The notes beneath the pieces are model-generated. The model searched no databases. It saw nothing but the letters and a program-made list of their open reading frames with translations, and was not told the origin of the DNA. Positions 8,925 to 19,400 of a stretch of 64,000 bases of DNA are shown piece after piece. The DNA is from Chitinophaga solisilvae (lineage in GTDB: Bacteria > Bacteroidota > Bacteroidia > Chitinophagales > Chitinophagaceae), in assembly GCF_009928525.1 (NCBI RefSeq), contig NZ_JAABOK010000006.1, forward strand, positions 1-64,000, written 5' to 3'. The translations under genes were made by a program, and so were the position numbers. Numbering within the stretch: position 1 is the stretch's first letter; each line of letters starts with the position of its first letter.

Positions 8925-9032
8925 TTAGTTATTTGAGATTTTTCCATTGGGTTATTTAGCATACAGCGAAGACCTGGAATTGATCTTCGCTGCATTTTAA
9001 ATAATCAAATAAAAAAATGATAACATCTCAAA
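8925..9032. repeat. Inverted repeat of the dispersed family, between lemA and TPM
   Basis: The core CAGCGAAGA (8964-8972) pairs with TCTTCGCTG (8984-8992). Outer arms of the GTTATTTGAGATTT / AAATAATCAAATA type pair less perfectly. It lies 3' of lemA inside the run, where it could trim or attenuate the transcript. Confidence 0.7.
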
Positions 9033-9611
9033 TTAGAATTTCACTTCAGGGGCCTTATCAGATCCGGCCTGCGCTTCGAAGTAACCTTTCTGTTTGAAAC
9101 CGGTGATGCCGGCGATAATATTATTCGGGAACGTGCGTACGTTGCTGTTGTAGCCGTTTACAGCATCATTGAAATCGTTGCGGGCAACGTTGATTCTGTT
9201 TTCGGTACCTTCCAGCTGTGCCTGCAGGTTCAGGAAGTTCTGATTGGCTTTCAGTTCAGGATAGTTTTCTGATACGGCGAGCAGGCGGCCGAGTGCCTGG
9301 CTCAGCTGACCCTGTGCAGCCTGGTACTGCTGTATTTTCTCAGGGCTGAGGTCACTGGCATCTACTTTGATCTGGGTGGCGCTTGCGCGGGCCTCCATTA
9401 CTTTGGTCAGGGTTTCAGTTTCAAAATTGGCGGCACCTTTTACAGTACTAACCAGATTAGGGATCAGATCGGCCCTGCGTTGATAGCTGCTTTGTACAAC
9501 ACCCCATTTGTTCTTCACATTTTCGTCCTGTTTAACTAATCCATTGTACTTTCCGCAACCGAACATGCCGAGTAATACGACAACAATGATTACAATGATT
9601 CCTGTTTTCAT
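9033..9611 (-). CDS. lemA: LemA family protein
   Basis: A 192-residue LemA protein. It has one N-terminal membrane helix (residues 3-20, very Ile/Val-rich) followed by the family's helical bundle: YNGLVKQDENVKNKWGVVQ, QRRADLIPNLVSTVKG, and NRINVARNDFNDAVNGYN. LemA proteins are inner-membrane proteins with the helical domain exposed; the function is unknown. A cysteine after the hydrophobic stretch could suggest a lipoprotein, but the lipobox is poor (MFGC). It is the first gene of the lemA-TPM-TPM run, although an inverted repeat separates it from the next gene. Confidence 0.92.
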   Translation of the reverse strand: MKTGIIVIIVVVLLGMFGCGKYNGLVKQDENVKNKWGVVQSSYQRRADLIPNLVSTVKGAANFETETLTKVMEARASATQIKVDASDLSPEKIQQYQAAQGQLSQALGRLLAVSENYPELKANQNFLNLQAQLEGTENRINVARNDFNDAVNGYNSNVRTFPNNIIAGITGFKQKGYFEAQAGSDKAPEVKF

Positions 9612-9998
9612 CTGAATAAGAATTTAAGTTTAAAGTGCCGGTTAAGATGCAAAACCTATTCCCGTTTTGTTACTTACCGGTGTAAGCAGTTGTTTTCACG
9701 GTAAAAGCTACAAAAAAAGCGGTAAACGCCTGCTTTTCGTAACTACGCGAAAATATGGAAACTAACGGAGTAAACCGCTATTGATTAGGGAAACCATGAA
9801 TTTAAAAAAAAGTTCATTCATCCTTGAAATATTCGAGCTAAAACACTATGTTTATATGTACCTTTGCCATAGTCTTCCCGGAAGATGTACGATAGTGAAT
9901 AAACGTGAATGGGACAGGATAAATACCAAATCGTTAATACAAGGTTTCATTGTTTCTAACTCATTTATTATTACTAACTTGGAACTAAGTCTGCTTAA
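9612..9998. other. Intergenic region between lemA and a response-regulator gene
   Basis: No gene was found. A TACCTTTG element at 9859-9866 on the plus strand fits the -7 consensus for the downstream regulator, but no good TTTG lies at the right distance upstream. It would leave a leader of about 125 nt. The segment also holds the lemA upstream region on the minus strand. Confidence 0.5.
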
Positions 9999-10463
9999 AT
10001 GAGTGCTCAACACATCCATATACTCTATATTGATGATGAAATACATAACCTGAATGCCTTCAAAGCTTCTTTCAGGAGGCTTTACAATGTATCCACCGCC
10101 ACCTCGGCAGAAGAAGCGGTTAAGTTACTGGAGGAACGGGAATTTCACATCATCATTTCCGATCAACGTATGCCCAAAATGACCGGAATAGAGTTTTTTG
10201 AGTCTATACTGGAAAAGTACCCCGAGCCTATACGTATGCTCCTTACCGGCTATGCCGATATTAATGCCGTGGTAGATGCCATCAACAAGGGACAGGTATA
10301 TAAATATTTCTCCAAACCCTGGAATGAGGAGGAATTGAGGCATAATATTGAAAAGGCCTATGAAGTGTACGCTCTCCGCAGGGAAAATAAAGAACTGACC
10401 GCCAAACTCCTGGATGTCAACGAAAAGCTGGAATTCCTGGTACGCCAGAAGCTCATTTCCTAA
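9999..10463 (+). CDS. Single-domain response regulator (receiver plus short helical tail)
   Basis: A 154-residue protein with one receiver domain (about 6-125) and a predicted coiled-coil tail (about 125-150). Acidic pocket residues are in YIDDE near residues 11-13, the phospho-acceptor is D55 in ISDQRMP, the Thr is in LLTGYAD and the Lys in FSKPWNEEE. There is no output domain. The first 27 residues are almost the same as those of the receiver-kinase hybrid at 62260-63357, so the two are paralogues. No histidine kinase is adjacent. It could be a shuttle or competing receiver for the same kinase; this is an inference. Confidence 0.88.
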   Translation: MSAQHIHILYIDDEIHNLNAFKASFRRLYNVSTATSAEEAVKLLEEREFHIIISDQRMPKMTGIEFFESILEKYPEPIRMLLTGYADINAVVDAINKGQVYKYFSKPWNEEELRHNIEKAYEVYALRRENKELTAKLLDVNEKLEFLVRQKLIS

Positions 10464-10522
10464 ACGCTGATTGTTCTTTTTCCTTTAACTTGCACCCCAT
10501 TGTGAATTTAATTTCCTGAATC

Positions 10523-11893
10523 ATGCAAGTTTGGAAAGATTACCAGGCACAACACCAAGACCGTTTCCTGGAAGAATTGCTGGCATTGTTACGCATACCT
10601 TCCGTAAGTGCCGACTCCCGCTTCAACGGCGATGTTCAAAAATGTGCTGAAGCTGTAAAAGCCCGCCTGCAGGAAGCCGGCGCGGATAATGTAGAAGTAT
10701 GCCCTACCGCAGGACATCCCATCGTTTATGGAGAAAAGATCATAGATCCATCCTTACCTACCGTACTGGTATACGGCCACTATGACGTGCAACCCGCAGA
10801 TCCGCTGGAACTGTGGCACAGCGGCCCGTTTGAACCGGTGATTAAAGACGGTAACATATATGCCCGTGGCAGCGCGGACGACAAAGGCCAGTTTTACATG
10901 CATGTAAAGGCTTTTGAAACCATGCATAAAACCAACACCATCCCCTGCAATATCAAATTCATGATTGAAGGGGAAGAAGAAGTAGGTTCAGCCAACCTGG
11001 GCATCTTCCTGAAAGAAAACAAGGAACGCCTGAAGGCAGACGTAGTACTGATTTCAGACACCTCCATGATCAGCCTCGACAACCCATCCATTGATACCGG
11101 CCTGCGTGGCCTGGCATACATGGAAGTAGAAGTGACAGGTCCTAACCGCGACCTGCACAGCGGCGTTTATGGCGGCGCCGTAGCCAATCCGGCTACCATC
11201 CTCGCCAAAATGATCGCTTCCCTGCACGATGAGAACAACCACATCACCATTCCGGGATTCTATGACAAAGTCCAGGAGCTGTCTGCCGAAGACAGAGCCG
11301 CACTCAACGCCGCTCCTTTCGACGAAGCGGAATACAAGCAGGACCTGGGCATCGACGATGTATGGGGAGAAAAAGGCTACAGCACCATCGAAAGAACCGG
11401 TATCCGTCCTACTGTAGAGGTAAACGGCATCTGGGGCGGCTACACCGGCGAAGGCTCCAAGACCGTACTGCCTTCCAAGGCATTTGCCAAAATATCCATG
11501 CGCCTGGTACCCGATCAGGACTGGCATGAAATATCCGACCTCTTCACCAAACACTTCGAAGCCATTGCGCCTAAGAGCGTGAAAGTGAAGGTGACCAAGC
11601 ATCATGGCGGCAGCCCGTATGTTACGCCAACCGACTCGGTAGCGTTCCAGGCAGCTCATAAAGCCATCCATGCCACTTTCGGCAAAGACCCTATTCCGGT
11701 ACGCGGCGGCGGCAGTATTCCGATCGTTGCGCTGTTTGAAAAGGAACTGGGCCTCAAAACCGTACTGATGGGCTTCGGACTGGACAGCGATAACCTGCAC
11801 TCTCCCAACGAAAAATATGGCCTCGCCAACTACTATAAGGGTATTGAAACCATCCCTTATTTCCATAAATTCTTCGCTGAAATGCACAAATAG
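10523..11893 (+). CDS. M20 family dipeptidase/carboxypeptidase
   Basis: A 456-residue M20 zinc peptidase, the usual length for bacterial dipeptidases related to carnosinase/CNDP. Metal-binding motifs are present: YGHYDVQPAD (His and catalytic Asp) near residues 90-100, GSADDKGQ (bridging Asp) near 115, and EGEEEVGS (general base and metal Glu) near 150. A dimerisation lid domain follows, with DLHSGVYGG near 210. VRGGGSIPIV and the C-terminal metal His in LHSPNEKYG complete the site. There is no signal peptide, so it is cytoplasmic and probably hydrolyses dipeptides. A terminator is not evident before the next gene. Confidence 0.92.
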   Translation: MQVWKDYQAQHQDRFLEELLALLRIPSVSADSRFNGDVQKCAEAVKARLQEAGADNVEVCPTAGHPIVYGEKIIDPSLPTVLVYGHYDVQPADPLELWHSGPFEPVIKDGNIYARGSADDKGQFYMHVKAFETMHKTNTIPCNIKFMIEGEEEVGSANLGIFLKENKERLKADVVLISDTSMISLDNPSIDTGLRGLAYMEVEVTGPNRDLHSGVYGGAVANPATILAKMIASLHDENNHITIPGFYDKVQELSAEDRAALNAAPFDEAEYKQDLGIDDVWGEKGYSTIERTGIRPTVEVNGIWGGYTGEGSKTVLPSKAFAKISMRLVPDQDWHEISDLFTKHFEAIAPKSVKVKVTKHHGGSPYVTPTDSVAFQAAHKAIHATFGKDPIPVRGGGSIPIVALFEKELGLKTVLMGFGLDSDNLHSPNEKYGLANYYKGIETIPYFHKFFAEMHK

Positions 11894-11983
11894 CCTATGG
11901 CTGTGGCTTTTAGCGGATCTTTACTATTAAAGTAGCCGTCAGCGGCCGGCCAACCGGCTGCTGACAGCTAAAAGCTTGTAACC

Positions 11984-12385
11984 ATGACAACAGAAAAAGT
12001 TCGTGTAGATAAATATCTCTGGGCCATCCGGGTGTTCAAAACCCGTAGCCAGGCCTCCGATGCCTGCGATGGCGGTAAAGTAAAACTGAACGGCAACACC
12101 GCTAAAGCCGCTAAACCCGTTTCCCTGGGCGATAAATTTGAGATCAAAACAGAAGCCCGCAAATGGGTGATAGAAGTAACAGGCATCATTTCCAACCGCG
12201 TAGCCTACAGCGAAGCCATTAAATACTATGTAGATAACACACCGGAAGAAGATCAGACGGCCCCCAAACAAATGGCCGCCATATTCCATACCGGCAAACG
12301 CCAGAGCAAAATCGGCCGCCCGACCAAAAAAGACAGAAGAAGTATAGACGGATTTCTCGAAGGAGATGGCGACGGGGATGAATAA
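11984..12385 (+). CDS. hslR: S4 RNA-binding domain protein, Hsp15-like
   Basis: This 133-residue protein starts with an S4 RNA-binding domain: RVDKYLWAIRVFKTRSQASD and GGKVKLNGNTAKAAKPV. This is the pattern of Hsp15, which binds free 50S subunits carrying nascent chains after premature release. The C-terminal tail is basic and then acidic (ends GDGDGDE). It lies between a dipeptidase and lysA on the same strand with short gaps and may be co-transcribed. Assignment to Hsp15 rather than another small S4 protein rests on length and N-terminal match. Confidence 0.82.
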   Translation: MTTEKVRVDKYLWAIRVFKTRSQASDACDGGKVKLNGNTAKAAKPVSLGDKFEIKTEARKWVIEVTGIISNRVAYSEAIKYYVDNTPEEDQTAPKQMAAIFHTGKRQSKIGRPTKKDRRSIDGFLEGDGDGDE

Positions 12386-12457
12386 CCGCTTTTTTCTATA
12401 ATTTCTCAGTTTTGCGTAGTAATTTTGCCACCTCATACATAAATCAAGGAGTAATCA

Positions 12458-13678
12458 ATGCCTAAACAAAGCGACGTACTTGCTGCAGATTTCCTCGTGA
12501 AAATAGCGGAAGAATTTGGTACCCCGGTATACATCTACCATGCAGAAAAAATTAAAACGCAATATGAAAAGCTCCAGAAGGCTTTTCAGAAGGCTAACAC
12601 CCGCTTTTTCTACGCCTGTAAGGCATTGACCAATATCAATATCCTGAAGTACATCAACTCCATTGGTTGCGGACTGGATACGGTATCCATACAGGAAGTA
12701 CAGCTCGGCCTCAAAGCAGGATTTGATCCTAAAAACATCATCTTTACCCCCAACTGCGTAGATCTGCAGGAAATTATTGCAGCCAAGGACCTGGGCGTTA
12801 TCATCAACATAGATAACCTCTCTATCCTGGAACAGTTCGGGAATAAATTCGGCGACAGCTACCCTATCTGCATCCGTCTGAACCCACATATTATGGCCGG
12901 CGGTAACTTTAAAATTTCTACCGGACATATAGACAGCAAGTTTGGTATCTCCATTCACCAGATGCGCCACATCGAGCGGATCGTGAAATCCACCAAACTG
13001 AAAGTAACCGGCCTGCACATGCATACCGGCTCCGAAATCAAGGATGTAGACGTATTCCTGCGCGGCGTGGAAATCATGTTTGAAATGACACAGCATTTCC
13101 CCGACCTGGAATCCATTGACCTGGGCAGCGGCTTCAAAGTAGCCTACCAGCAAGGCGATCCTGAAACAGACATCGACCTCCTGGGCAAAAAACTCAGCGA
13201 CGCGTTCAATAATTTCGCAAAAAACTATGAACGCCCCCTGCAACTCTGGTTTGAACCGGGAAAATATCTCGTCAGCCAGTGCGGCTACTTCGTCGTAAAA
13301 GCCAACGTCATCAAACAAACCACTGCCAATGTATTCGTAGGCGTGAACTCAGGATTCAACCACCTGATCAGACCTATGTTCTACGATGCCTTCCACCTGA
13401 TACGCAATATCTCCAACCCGAAAGGCACGGAACGTATCTATACCGTAGTCGGCAATATCTGCGAAACAGATACCTTCGGATGGGACAGGAAAATAAACGA
13501 AGTAAGGGAAGGAGACTTCCTGGTATTCTATAACGCCGGCGCCTATGGCTTCGAAATGTCATCCAACTTCAACTCCCGCCTGAAACCTGCGGAAGTAATG
13601 GTGAAAGACGGTAAACCGTTCCTGATCCGTAAACGGGATACCATAGATGACCTGCTGAAAAACCAGATTGAAATTTAG
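12458..13678 (+). CDS. lysA: Diaminopimelate decarboxylase
   Basis: LysA removes CO2 from meso-diaminopimelate to give L-lysine, using PLP. The 406-residue protein is full length. The PLP lysine lies in FFYACKALTN near residue 53. HMHTGSEI, the glycine motif IDLGSGFKV, and WFEPGKYLVS and GNICETDTF of the alanine-racemase-like fold are all present, the last carrying the interface cysteine. A TAATTTTG -7 element lies about 35 nt upstream of the ATG (12418-12425), so the gene may have its own promoter. It is followed by an imperfect inverted repeat. Confidence 0.94.
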   Translation: MPKQSDVLAADFLVKIAEEFGTPVYIYHAEKIKTQYEKLQKAFQKANTRFFYACKALTNINILKYINSIGCGLDTVSIQEVQLGLKAGFDPKNIIFTPNCVDLQEIIAAKDLGVIINIDNLSILEQFGNKFGDSYPICIRLNPHIMAGGNFKISTGHIDSKFGISIHQMRHIERIVKSTKLKVTGLHMHTGSEIKDVDVFLRGVEIMFEMTQHFPDLESIDLGSGFKVAYQQGDPETDIDLLGKKLSDAFNNFAKNYERPLQLWFEPGKYLVSQCGYFVVKANVIKQTTANVFVGVNSGFNHLIRPMFYDAFHLIRNISNPKGTERIYTVVGNICETDTFGWDRKINEVREGDFLVFYNAGAYGFEMSSNFNSRLKPAEVMVKDGKPFLIRKRDTIDDLLKNQIEI

Positions 13679-13680
13679 GA

Positions 13681-13784
13681 ATTTTGGAATTTATTTATTT
13701 TGAAATTTAAAATGCAGCGAAGATGAATCAGTTATGATTTTCCTCGCTGCATTTTTAAATTACGAAATCACAAAATTCCAAAAT
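13681..13784. repeat. Imperfect inverted repeat 3' of lysA
   Basis: AATGCAGCGA (13711-13720) pairs with TCGCTGCATT (13744-13753), and the outer arms (ATTTTGGAATTT type) pair with several mismatches and small bulges. The GCAGCGAAGAT core is shared with other members of the dispersed family. It probably ends the lysA transcript. Confidence 0.7.
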
Positions 13785-13926
13785 CACAAAATATTAGTCC
13801 TACCTTTACGTCTGCATATTATATCCCCTGGTTACTCCTGCACTGCTTTACTGTAATTGTAATAACACTTTTTTTTGATGTCACGCAACTAAAGACGAAG
13901 CCTTTGGTTATAATTATATACCCGAT

Positions 13927-16251
13927 ATGAAAGTTTTAACTGCACAACCTGGTGTATTTAACGATGATAAACTGATAGAGTCCAACATATCATTTGCACC
14001 CTTTCTTCGCTTTCTGAAAGAAAAGGCCGCCAATGATGCTGATCCGCGGTCGTCTTTCTATCGTATGATCATTGATAAATTCGAGAGCAATCCCGAAACG
14101 CTGCAACCTATCCCTGCCACAACCGATCTTGCCCCCTATAAAGAATACCTGGATCTGCTTACTGCTGCGATATTTCCCATCACCGCAGATACCAGCAGAG
14201 ACATATACGGCATCGGCGTGCCCTTTAAATTTGCCATCTTCTATTATTCCGACCTGTTCAAACAGCTGTTCACCGGCGGTAAAATGGAACTGGCCGTAGT
14301 GCCGCACGGCATCTCCGTCAATAAAGTAAAAAAAGATAAGCTCACCTGGCTCTACAAGCTCATTATGGAGCGCGTATACAACTGGCCGGTGAACTACCAG
14401 ACCGAAATCATCCACACCATTGACTGGCCCGACGGTACCAAACGCTATGTGAAAGTGAATATAGACCCGCGCTTCGTGGATGTGAAGGTAAAAGGAGATA
14501 TACCTCCGCTGGATTACAACAACTACTGCTCGTACAAAATACAACCGGAAGCCCTGCAGGACATCCTGCCGCCGGAAAAGTTTTCCCTGGAAGGCTTTGT
14601 AGTATGGACCGTGGAAGATGTTACGCAATCAGAAATTGTGAATAACATCAAAGGCCTGGTGATGAACATGAAAGCCAACAACGAAGTGGAAAGCTACCGC
14701 ACCCTGGAAAAGATGATCCCCAGCATCATGGGCGTTTCAGACGTGACCGCCCATATCGTGCCTTTCCCCAAAGTAAACGGCAAAAATGTTCTGGAAGACC
14801 AGTTCACCGGCACCGATCCTATACTGGGTATCGGCAATAAAAAACAACAGCAGCACTTCTTCCAGCTGCTGCTGGATCATGCTGCCGAACAACCCTCCCC
14901 ACTGATTATTCCGGATGTCAACGAAGGCACTACCGCCGCATACGGCTTCCTGAAATATCTTCCTATAAAAAATATCAGGAGCTTCATCCTCTTCCCTATC
15001 ACCCATAAAAATGAGATACTGGGTGTACTGGAGCTGGCATCATCCAGAAGTAATGCACTCGCTGCAGAACCGCTCTGGAAGCTGGAATCCACCTACCCGC
15101 TGGTGGTACTGATGCTGAACCGCAGCATGAGCATACTGGACGGACGTCTCAACGAAGTGCTGAAAGACCAGTTTACGGCCCTGCAACCCGCTGTGGAATG
15201 GAAATTCACCGAAGCGGCCTGGAACTACCTGCTCACACCACGCGAGGAAAGAAAAGATATTGAAAACATATCCTTCGAAGAAGTATATCCGCTCTACGGC
15301 GCCATCGATATCAGAAACTCTTCCGTACAACAAAGCAATGCCATCCGCGAAGACCTGCAGGAACAACTGGAACTGATCCGCGAAACCCTCCGGCGAATCA
15401 GCGAGGAAATACACCTCCCGCTGCTGGAAGAACTGCAGTTCAAAACCAATGATTTCCTCCAGAACCTCAGTCACAACCTGCTTGCAGGCGAAGACCTGAA
15501 AGTCAACGAATTCATGGATCAGGAAATACAACCGATACTGGAACACCTGTGCGATGGCAGCGAAACACTAAAACCTGTGCTGGAAAACTACTTCGCCCGC
15601 ATAGACAAATCTGAGGGACATGTTTTCCATCACCGCAGGGAATACGAGGAAAGCCTGTCTACCGTCAATACCGCTATCAGCCAGTACCTGGAAAAGGAAC
15701 GTGAATACATACAACAATCCTTCCCCTGCTACTTTGAAAAATACCGTACTGACGGTATCGAATATACGATTTACATAGGCCAGTCTATTGCACACGAGAA
15801 AAAGTTTGATCATCTCTACCTGCGTAACCTGCGCCTGTGGCAGCTTACATCAATGGCCAACATCGCGAAGCTCACTCACAAGATGTCGTCCCAGCTGAAA
15901 GTACCGCTGCAGACCACCCAGATGATTCTCATGCACAGCGCTCCTATCACCATCAGTTTCCGCAGCGATGAACGCCGCTTTGATGTGGAAGGCGCCTATA
16001 ATATCCGCTACGAGATCATCAAAAAACGTATCGACAAGGTACACGTAAAAGATACCGGCGAAAGACTCACCCAACCGGGCACCATCTCCATGGTGTACTC
16101 CTACGTCCGCGAAATGGAGGAACTCCGCAAATACATCACCTTCCTTCAAAGCAAAAATATCCTGCTCCCTGATGTGGAAATGCTCGACCTGGAAGAATTA
16201 CAGGGTGTGAGCGGATTGAAGGCGATTAGAGTTAAAGTTAATCTGGATTAA
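13927..16251 (+). CDS. Large cytoplasmic GAF-domain protein of unknown function
   Basis: A 774-residue protein without signal peptide or membrane helix. Residues 1-240 are an unrecognised region. A GAF-like domain spans about 245-395: it starts near YRTLEKMIPSIMGVSDVTA and ends with the strand pair FILFPITHKNEILGVLELAS. The remaining 380 residues are mainly helical, with a long acidic, leucine-rich stretch, and no histidine kinase, GGDEF, HTH or other output domain was seen. It is monocistronic between two inverted repeats. GAF domains bind small ligands such as cyclic nucleotides or haem, but no ligand can be named here. Confidence 0.6.
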   Translation: MKVLTAQPGVFNDDKLIESNISFAPFLRFLKEKAANDADPRSSFYRMIIDKFESNPETLQPIPATTDLAPYKEYLDLLTAAIFPITADTSRDIYGIGVPFKFAIFYYSDLFKQLFTGGKMELAVVPHGISVNKVKKDKLTWLYKLIMERVYNWPVNYQTEIIHTIDWPDGTKRYVKVNIDPRFVDVKVKGDIPPLDYNNYCSYKIQPEALQDILPPEKFSLEGFVVWTVEDVTQSEIVNNIKGLVMNMKANNEVESYRTLEKMIPSIMGVSDVTAHIVPFPKVNGKNVLEDQFTGTDPILGIGNKKQQQHFFQLLLDHAAEQPSPLIIPDVNEGTTAAYGFLKYLPIKNIRSFILFPITHKNEILGVLELASSRSNALAAEPLWKLESTYPLVVLMLNRSMSILDGRLNEVLKDQFTALQPAVEWKFTEAAWNYLLTPREERKDIENISFEEVYPLYGAIDIRNSSVQQSNAIREDLQEQLELIRETLRRISEEIHLPLLEELQFKTNDFLQNLSHNLLAGEDLKVNEFMDQEIQPILEHLCDGSETLKPVLENYFARIDKSEGHVFHHRREYEESLSTVNTAISQYLEKEREYIQQSFPCYFEKYRTDGIEYTIYIGQSIAHEKKFDHLYLRNLRLWQLTSMANIAKLTHKMSSQLKVPLQTTQMILMHSAPITISFRSDERRFDVEGAYNIRYEIIKKRIDKVHVKDTGERLTQPGTISMVYSYVREMEELRKYITFLQSKNILLPDVEMLDLEELQGVSGLKAIRVKVNLD

Positions 16252-16252
16252 G

Positions 16253-16446
16253 AATTACGAATTACGAATTATGAATTGCGAATGTCAGCGAAGATGTAAG
16301 AGAAGATATAAGAAAAGATGTAAGCGAAGATATTAGCGAATATAAAAGCGAAGAACCCGTCTGGTTAGATCCGGACGGGTTCTTCGTTTTTATATTCGCT
16401 AATATCTTCGCTTACATTCGCAATTCATAATTCGTAATTCGTAATT
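16253..16446. repeat. Giant inverted repeat with unequal 12-bp repeats in its arms and a GC-rich tip
   Basis: Between convergent genes. The outer arms (AATTACGAATTACGAATTA type) pair perfectly. The tip is GAACCCGTCTGG/CCGGACGGGTTC around TTAGAT. The left arm holds about five and a half 12-bp repeats of AGCGAAGATGTA type (16287-16354), while the right arm has only about three, so 35 nt of the left arm is unpaired. The same tip occurs at 56814-56949. Probably a bidirectional terminator. Confidence 0.88.
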
Positions 16447-16450
16447 GGAT

Positions 16451-19400
16451 TTAAAACTTAAATCCCAACGTAACATACGGAATCGTTTCTTCTCTCGAAT
16501 GCGCTACCACTGCGGTGACGATTAACGCATTAACCGGGGCCAGGTAAAGGCCTCCGCCATAGCCGTCGTGCCATACATGGGAGGTTTCGTTGTCCTGCCA
16601 TACGCGGCCGACATCATTGAAAACGAGGAGGCCTACCTGTGCAGGCAGGACGTAGGTTTTCAGATCGAAGAGTTTGGCGCGTATTTCAGTGTTGTTGTAA
16701 ACGCCTGCGCCGCCGGCGAAACGGTAGTTGCGGTAACCGCGCAGATTCTGCACACCGCCTACGGTTACTGCCTGGAAGTATTCATAATCGCCCCAGATTT
16801 TGCTGCCGCCAAAACGCGTTACGATCACGATGTTGGCTGGTACGCGGAAGCTCATATACATGCTCAGGTCCGAAGACAACTGGCTGTAATTACGGCTGCT
16901 GCCTTCCAGTCCTCTGTTGGCGGTGAAGGAGGTCGTCCACAGGATACCTCTGGTAGGAATAAGTTTATTATTACGGGTATCTATCTGTGCAACAACTTTA
17001 GCGCCGGCATACCATTTATTGGTGAAGATGCTGGCAGAGTCCAGCTTATTCTGGCCGAAGCTGGTGATAAAGCGGTTATTGTTTTCATCCTTGTCGAAGG
17101 AGTAATGGTTGACAGCAGCGCCGTAGGCCAGGCTGAGATGATTGCTCAGATTGGTTTTCAGCAGTCCTTCTGCGGTATACAGGTTGAAGCGTGCGCGGTA
17201 GTAACTGATGGTTTTATTATTACTCTTATCGAAAACGGTTTCGTTGCCATAACCGAAAAAGTTGATGGTATTATTGGGCGCTTTCGCTCTGGCCAGCAGC
17301 AGCAGGTCCGTCTTACCAATAACATCTGTGTACTCGCCTTCATACCGGAAATTCCAGGCTTTGGTAGCAAGGGCGTGGGTGGCGGTGAAGACGTGTTTGG
17401 CAGAGAAAGGCTCCTTACGGAAGGCGTGCCGGGTAATGGTAAGTCCCAGTCCCAGCAGCACACCATCGTCGCGGTTATAACCGCCGGCCAGCATGGGGAA
17501 TGTTTTATTGTACTGGAAAGCGCTTCTGTTATAGCTGATATTGGCGGGGTCATTGGACAGGCGCCGTTGTTCGTTGCCGGTTAAAGCAAAGGAGTCTTTG
17601 GTACTGCGCTGGTCGTATATACGTATACGTTTGCCCGCACGTGCCGTGGTGCTGTCTATGTAAGTATCCCTTTCTGCGCCGCCAATGAGACGGATACGTA
17701 TCGGCGAGCCATGATCGCCTTTAATCACGAACCGGTCTTTTCCACCGAGGCCATATACATTCACCTCTCTGGTTTCTTTCGGATCGAAGGTGCGGGAGTA
17801 GATGTTCTGCTCTACTTCTCCTTTTTTGCTGATCTTGAATATATCGAGTGCTACGGCTCCTCCTTCTTTTCTGTTTACAACAAACAGCTCATTCTTTTTG
17901 GTGCCGGGAACATCCACGCCTTTGGCGAGGAAGCGGTAGTATTTAAGCATATTATCTTTCAGAATGCTGCGGCGCACGGACAGGCGGTGGAGCATCACAG
18001 GGCCTACCTGTGTACGGATCGTATCCGGGAAGGCGTTGACAGCAGCGGTGATAACACTGTCTGTCATCTTTGCCAGCAGCTTATCTGTTTGTTTCTCCCA
18101 GTCCTTTTTCTCCAGTTCATTCATGAAGGAGCGGTCAAAATAGCGGGCGCTGAACTGGAAACCATTGACATCCGGAATTTTATCCCGGAAGCCCTGAATG
18201 CCCGGGAGCAGCCATGGCCGCGACATCATCCGGGGGAGCAATCCTTCGTTTATAAAGAAAGCCTGATCGCGGTCGCGGGGAATGGGCAGATAGTACTCCT
18301 GACCTTTATGTTTTTCCTTGTACCACCGCCACTGGTCATCGTGGCGGTCGAAGTCCATGATGTAGGTATCGAAGATGCGTGCGCGCAGCACTGCTTTCTG
18401 ATCCACATGCACGTCATTGTCTCCCCATATTTTATCCAGTACTTTAGGTGTGCTGTAGGTTTTATCATTTTTCCCTGTCACTGGTTCCCGCTCTTCGAAG
18501 AGATAAACTTCTCCGCCGAAGTCATTGGCATACACGCCCAGGGCGGTATCTGCGGGAAGATATACGAAGGTGGGATGAGTATGTGGTACGCCGGCAGCTG
18601 CTGCCAGCACGCTTACAGCCAGGGGCGCGTAGGGATTGGCGGCGGAGATCTGGTCCTGTACCACTTCGCGGGCAATTGTTTCACGGAGCATTTCCGGGAT
18701 GGCTGCCAGCGGGAATTTTTTGAGGGAGCGCATGGCATACTCCGTACCGGAGCTGTCTGCCAGGCGGAGGGAATGTGTTTGTTTACCACCGCCGCGCTGC
18801 AGAATTTTCAGTCCGCCTTTGGCAGTGCCTATATCCAGTACGGGAAATTTCAGTTTGGTGTTCCATACTTCGCGGTAGTTGCTACCCAGGAGAAATTTGT
18901 GAAAGCGGTTTACGCCAGCGTACTGTGTATCGGCGGCCATGGTGATATAGGGAGGCAGGGTTGCCGGGGCGCTGTAACTGCGTGCTTGTTTTACAAGATC
19001 TTCCATATGCAGCAGCGTATCGCTGAAAGCAGGTCCTGACAGGTCATCCGCAAGATAATACTGCACGCGTACAGTATTGTCTGCCAGCAGTTCGAGTACG
19101 CTGAAGCCGTTGTCGCAGGTAGCATACAGGGATTTGCGTCCTTTTTTCACGCGGTTGTTTTTGGCGCCGCTACCGCTCACCACATAGGCGTTCTGCTGAT
19201 CTTTGATGAGCTGCAGCGTATGATCGTGACCGGATACGAAGATCACCGGGCCATGTGGTTTGAAGGCAGCTTCCACCCCTTTTACCATTTCCTGGTATTT
19301 GGGATTGGGAAGATCTTCCGGCGTACCCAGCACGCCACGGGCAAAAGGATATATAGAGCCTATTACCGGCAATGGCACATACAGCCAGGGTTTCAGGTCG

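Noticed and set aside
8915..8995. Upstream extension of the short TPM gene
   Set aside because: The 27 extra codons translate inverted-repeat DNA (GAGATTT type), so the ATG at 8914 is the better start.
17711..19039. Long plus-strand frame inside the phosphoesterase/barrel gene
   Set aside because: The minus-strand frame has coherent metallophosphoesterase motifs and a signal peptide; the plus frame has no family-like sequence and is the open complement of a biased gene.
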